Assembly (NCBI GenBank): GCA_028040005.1 | Contig: JAOFKK010000050.1 | Span: 1-7,439, forward strand | DNA: 7,439 bases | From: Rickettsiales bacterium | GTDB lineage: Bacteria; Pseudomonadota; Alphaproteobacteria; Rickettsiales; UBA1997 | Direction of reading: 5' to 3' | In this document: one piece after another, positions 6,742-7,439 of the stretch | How positions within the stretch are numbered: the stretch's first letter is position 1 | How the letters are laid out: the number at the start of each line of letters is the position of its first letter | Translations under genes and position numbers: made by a program | The notes under the pieces: generated by a model | The model's database searches: none | Seen by the model: only the letters and a program-made list of their open reading frames with translations | Told to the model about the DNA's origin: nothing

Positions 6742-6799
6742 AATGCAAATCAAGCAATTAATCATAAAAGATAATTATTAATTAAGCAATATTTGCATT
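6742..6799. repeat. 9-bp inverted repeats flanking the tRNA-Arg promoter region
   Basis: AATGCAAAT (6742-6750), one base before the tRNA 5' end, is the exact reverse complement of ATTTGCATT (6791-6799), which reaches the stop codon of the esterase gene. The 40 bp between them contain the candidate promoter. They might be paired protein-binding half sites, or the two arms of a weak stem in a read-through transcript. A short direct repeat AAGCAAT (6752-6758 and 6784-6790) lies inside. The function is unknown. Confidence 0.35.
6761..6789 (-). promoter_or_regulatory. Candidate sigma70-type promoter for tRNA-Arg and the argB-murA cluster
   Basis: On the minus strand, TTGCTT (6789-6784) is followed after exactly 17 bp by TATGAT (6766-6761), one base off the TATAAT consensus. 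Transcription would begin around 6754, about 14 nt before the mature tRNA 5' end at 6740, a usual distance for a tRNA promoter. The -35 matches the consensus only in its first three bases. No better promoter was seen between the esterase and argB. Confidence 0.5.
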
Positions 6800-7439
6800 T
6801 AAATTTTGCTTTCTAATTTTTTAATATAATTTTGAATAATTTTTACAACTCGATAATCAATTGAATGACCAAGATCATTTAAAGAATGTGATTCAAAATC
6901 AATATCTAATTTTTTTAAACCCTCTTCTGCCTCAGCTAAAAAATGATAACCAACCACATCATCATCAGTAGCATGAACTAAGCAAATTTTTGGCTTAGAT
7001 TTGACTTCGGGAGGTAAAATTAATCTGCCAGAAAGAGCCAAAATTGCAGCTGGCTCTTCAGAAGATCTTAAAGAATTATACATCGACATCATAGATCCTT
7101 GTGAAAATCCAATTAAAATAAGATCTTTTTTATTTAAATTATGTTTTTTTAACTGTTCATGAATAAATTTATCTAAAATATCGTTTGATTGAGCGATTTC
7201 AACTGACATTCTCATCGGATCAGTCTGCGCTAAAGTAAACCATTGATAAGAGTCAGGAAGGCCAATATCACATTTATAAGTTGCATTTGGTGCAATAAAT
7301 TTAGCATTTGGCAAAGTTTTTGATAATTCAGGCGCCAAAGCTAAAAGATTTTCACCATTTGCACCATAGCCATGAAGAAGAATAACTAATTTTTTGATAT
7401 TATTCTTATCTTTTGCAAATTCTGTATAGGATAGATTCA
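6799..7439 (-). CDS. Phospholipase/carboxylesterase-type alpha/beta hydrolase, 5' end beyond window
   Basis: This is a serine hydrolase of the alpha/beta-hydrolase fold, in the bacterial carboxylesterase / lysophospholipase-like family, which cleaves short-chain esters or acyl groups; the real substrate is unknown. The frame is open to the window edge, so 212 codons are visible and the first residues are missing. By visible residue number, 'LVILLHGYGANGENL' (17-31) carries the oxyanion-hole HG motif, 'LIGFSQGSMMSMYN' holds the nucleophile Ser112, 'HATDDDVVG' holds the acid Asp159, and 'DLGHSIDY' holds His191, so the triad is complete. A TTG at 7338 could be mistaken for the start, but the conserved HGYG region lies upstream of it in the same frame. 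The stop TAA is 58 nt before the tRNA-Arg gene on the same strand, with no clear terminator between, so read-through into the tRNA cluster is possible. Confidence 0.92.
   Translation of the reverse strand, partial: NLSYTEFAKDKNNIKKLVILLHGYGANGENLLALAPELSKTLPNAKFIAPNATYKCDIGLPDSYQWFTLAQTDPMRMSVEIAQSNDILDKFIHEQLKKHNLNKKDLILIGFSQGSMMSMYNSLRSSEEPAAILALSGRLILPPEVKSKPKICLVHATDDDVVGYHFLAEAEEGLKKLDIDFESHSLNDLGHSIDYRVVKIIQNYIKKLESKI

Noticed and set aside
6799..7338. A shorter esterase gene starting at the TTG at 7338
   Set aside because: The conserved HGYGANG motif lies upstream in the same open frame, so the true start is outside the window.
1..7439. CRISPR array, retron, insertion sequence or other mobile system
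   Set aside because: No regularly spaced repeats, reverse transcriptase, Cas-like or transposase coding sequence is present; recurring A/T words are explained by composition.

Overview
The window is very AT-rich DNA (roughly a quarter to 30% G+C by eye) from what is most likely an alphaproteobacterium. The ArgB sequence, the short XRE regulator of the 'QCKAAR..L.W.QEDL..RAG..RATLADFERG' type, and the tRNA without an encoded CCA all fit that group. The base composition resembles host-associated or streamlined lineages (Rickettsiales-like or similar). Arginine and pantothenate enzymes argue against a strongly reduced classical Rickettsia, but the exact lineage cannot be fixed from this sequence.

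Left part (1-759, + strand): two small genes in tandem, each encoding an XRE/Cro-type helix-turn-helix protein. A perfect TATAAT followed at once by a 14-bp palindrome precedes the second gene, suggesting autoregulation. A second 14-bp palindrome with a partial copy 42 bp further on lies upstream of the first gene. No toxin, integrase or phage structural gene is visible.

Middle (760-863): a 104-bp convergent intergenic region with three inverted repeats and a T7 tract on the minus strand, probably a weak terminator zone for the minus-strand cluster.

Right part (864-6740, - strand): a tight cluster transcribed right to left, tRNA-Arg(ACG) - argB - AsmA-family gene - panB - murA. The gaps are 30 nt, 6 nt, a 4-nt ATGA overlap, and 2 nt. 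A plausible sigma70-type promoter lies just upstream of the tRNA and no internal promoter or terminator is obvious. The tRNA and the four proteins may therefore share one transcript covering arginine synthesis, envelope assembly, coenzyme A precursor synthesis and the first committed step of peptidoglycan synthesis. Right edge (6799-7439, - strand): the 3' part of a phospholipase/carboxylesterase-type alpha/beta hydrolase that runs off the window.

The protein-coding content is mostly conserved housekeeping. I did not find convincing evidence of a new defence, mobile or RNA-guided system. The points most worth a second look are the tRNA-mRNA arrangement, the odd gene mix of the cluster, and the palindromes around the two regulators.
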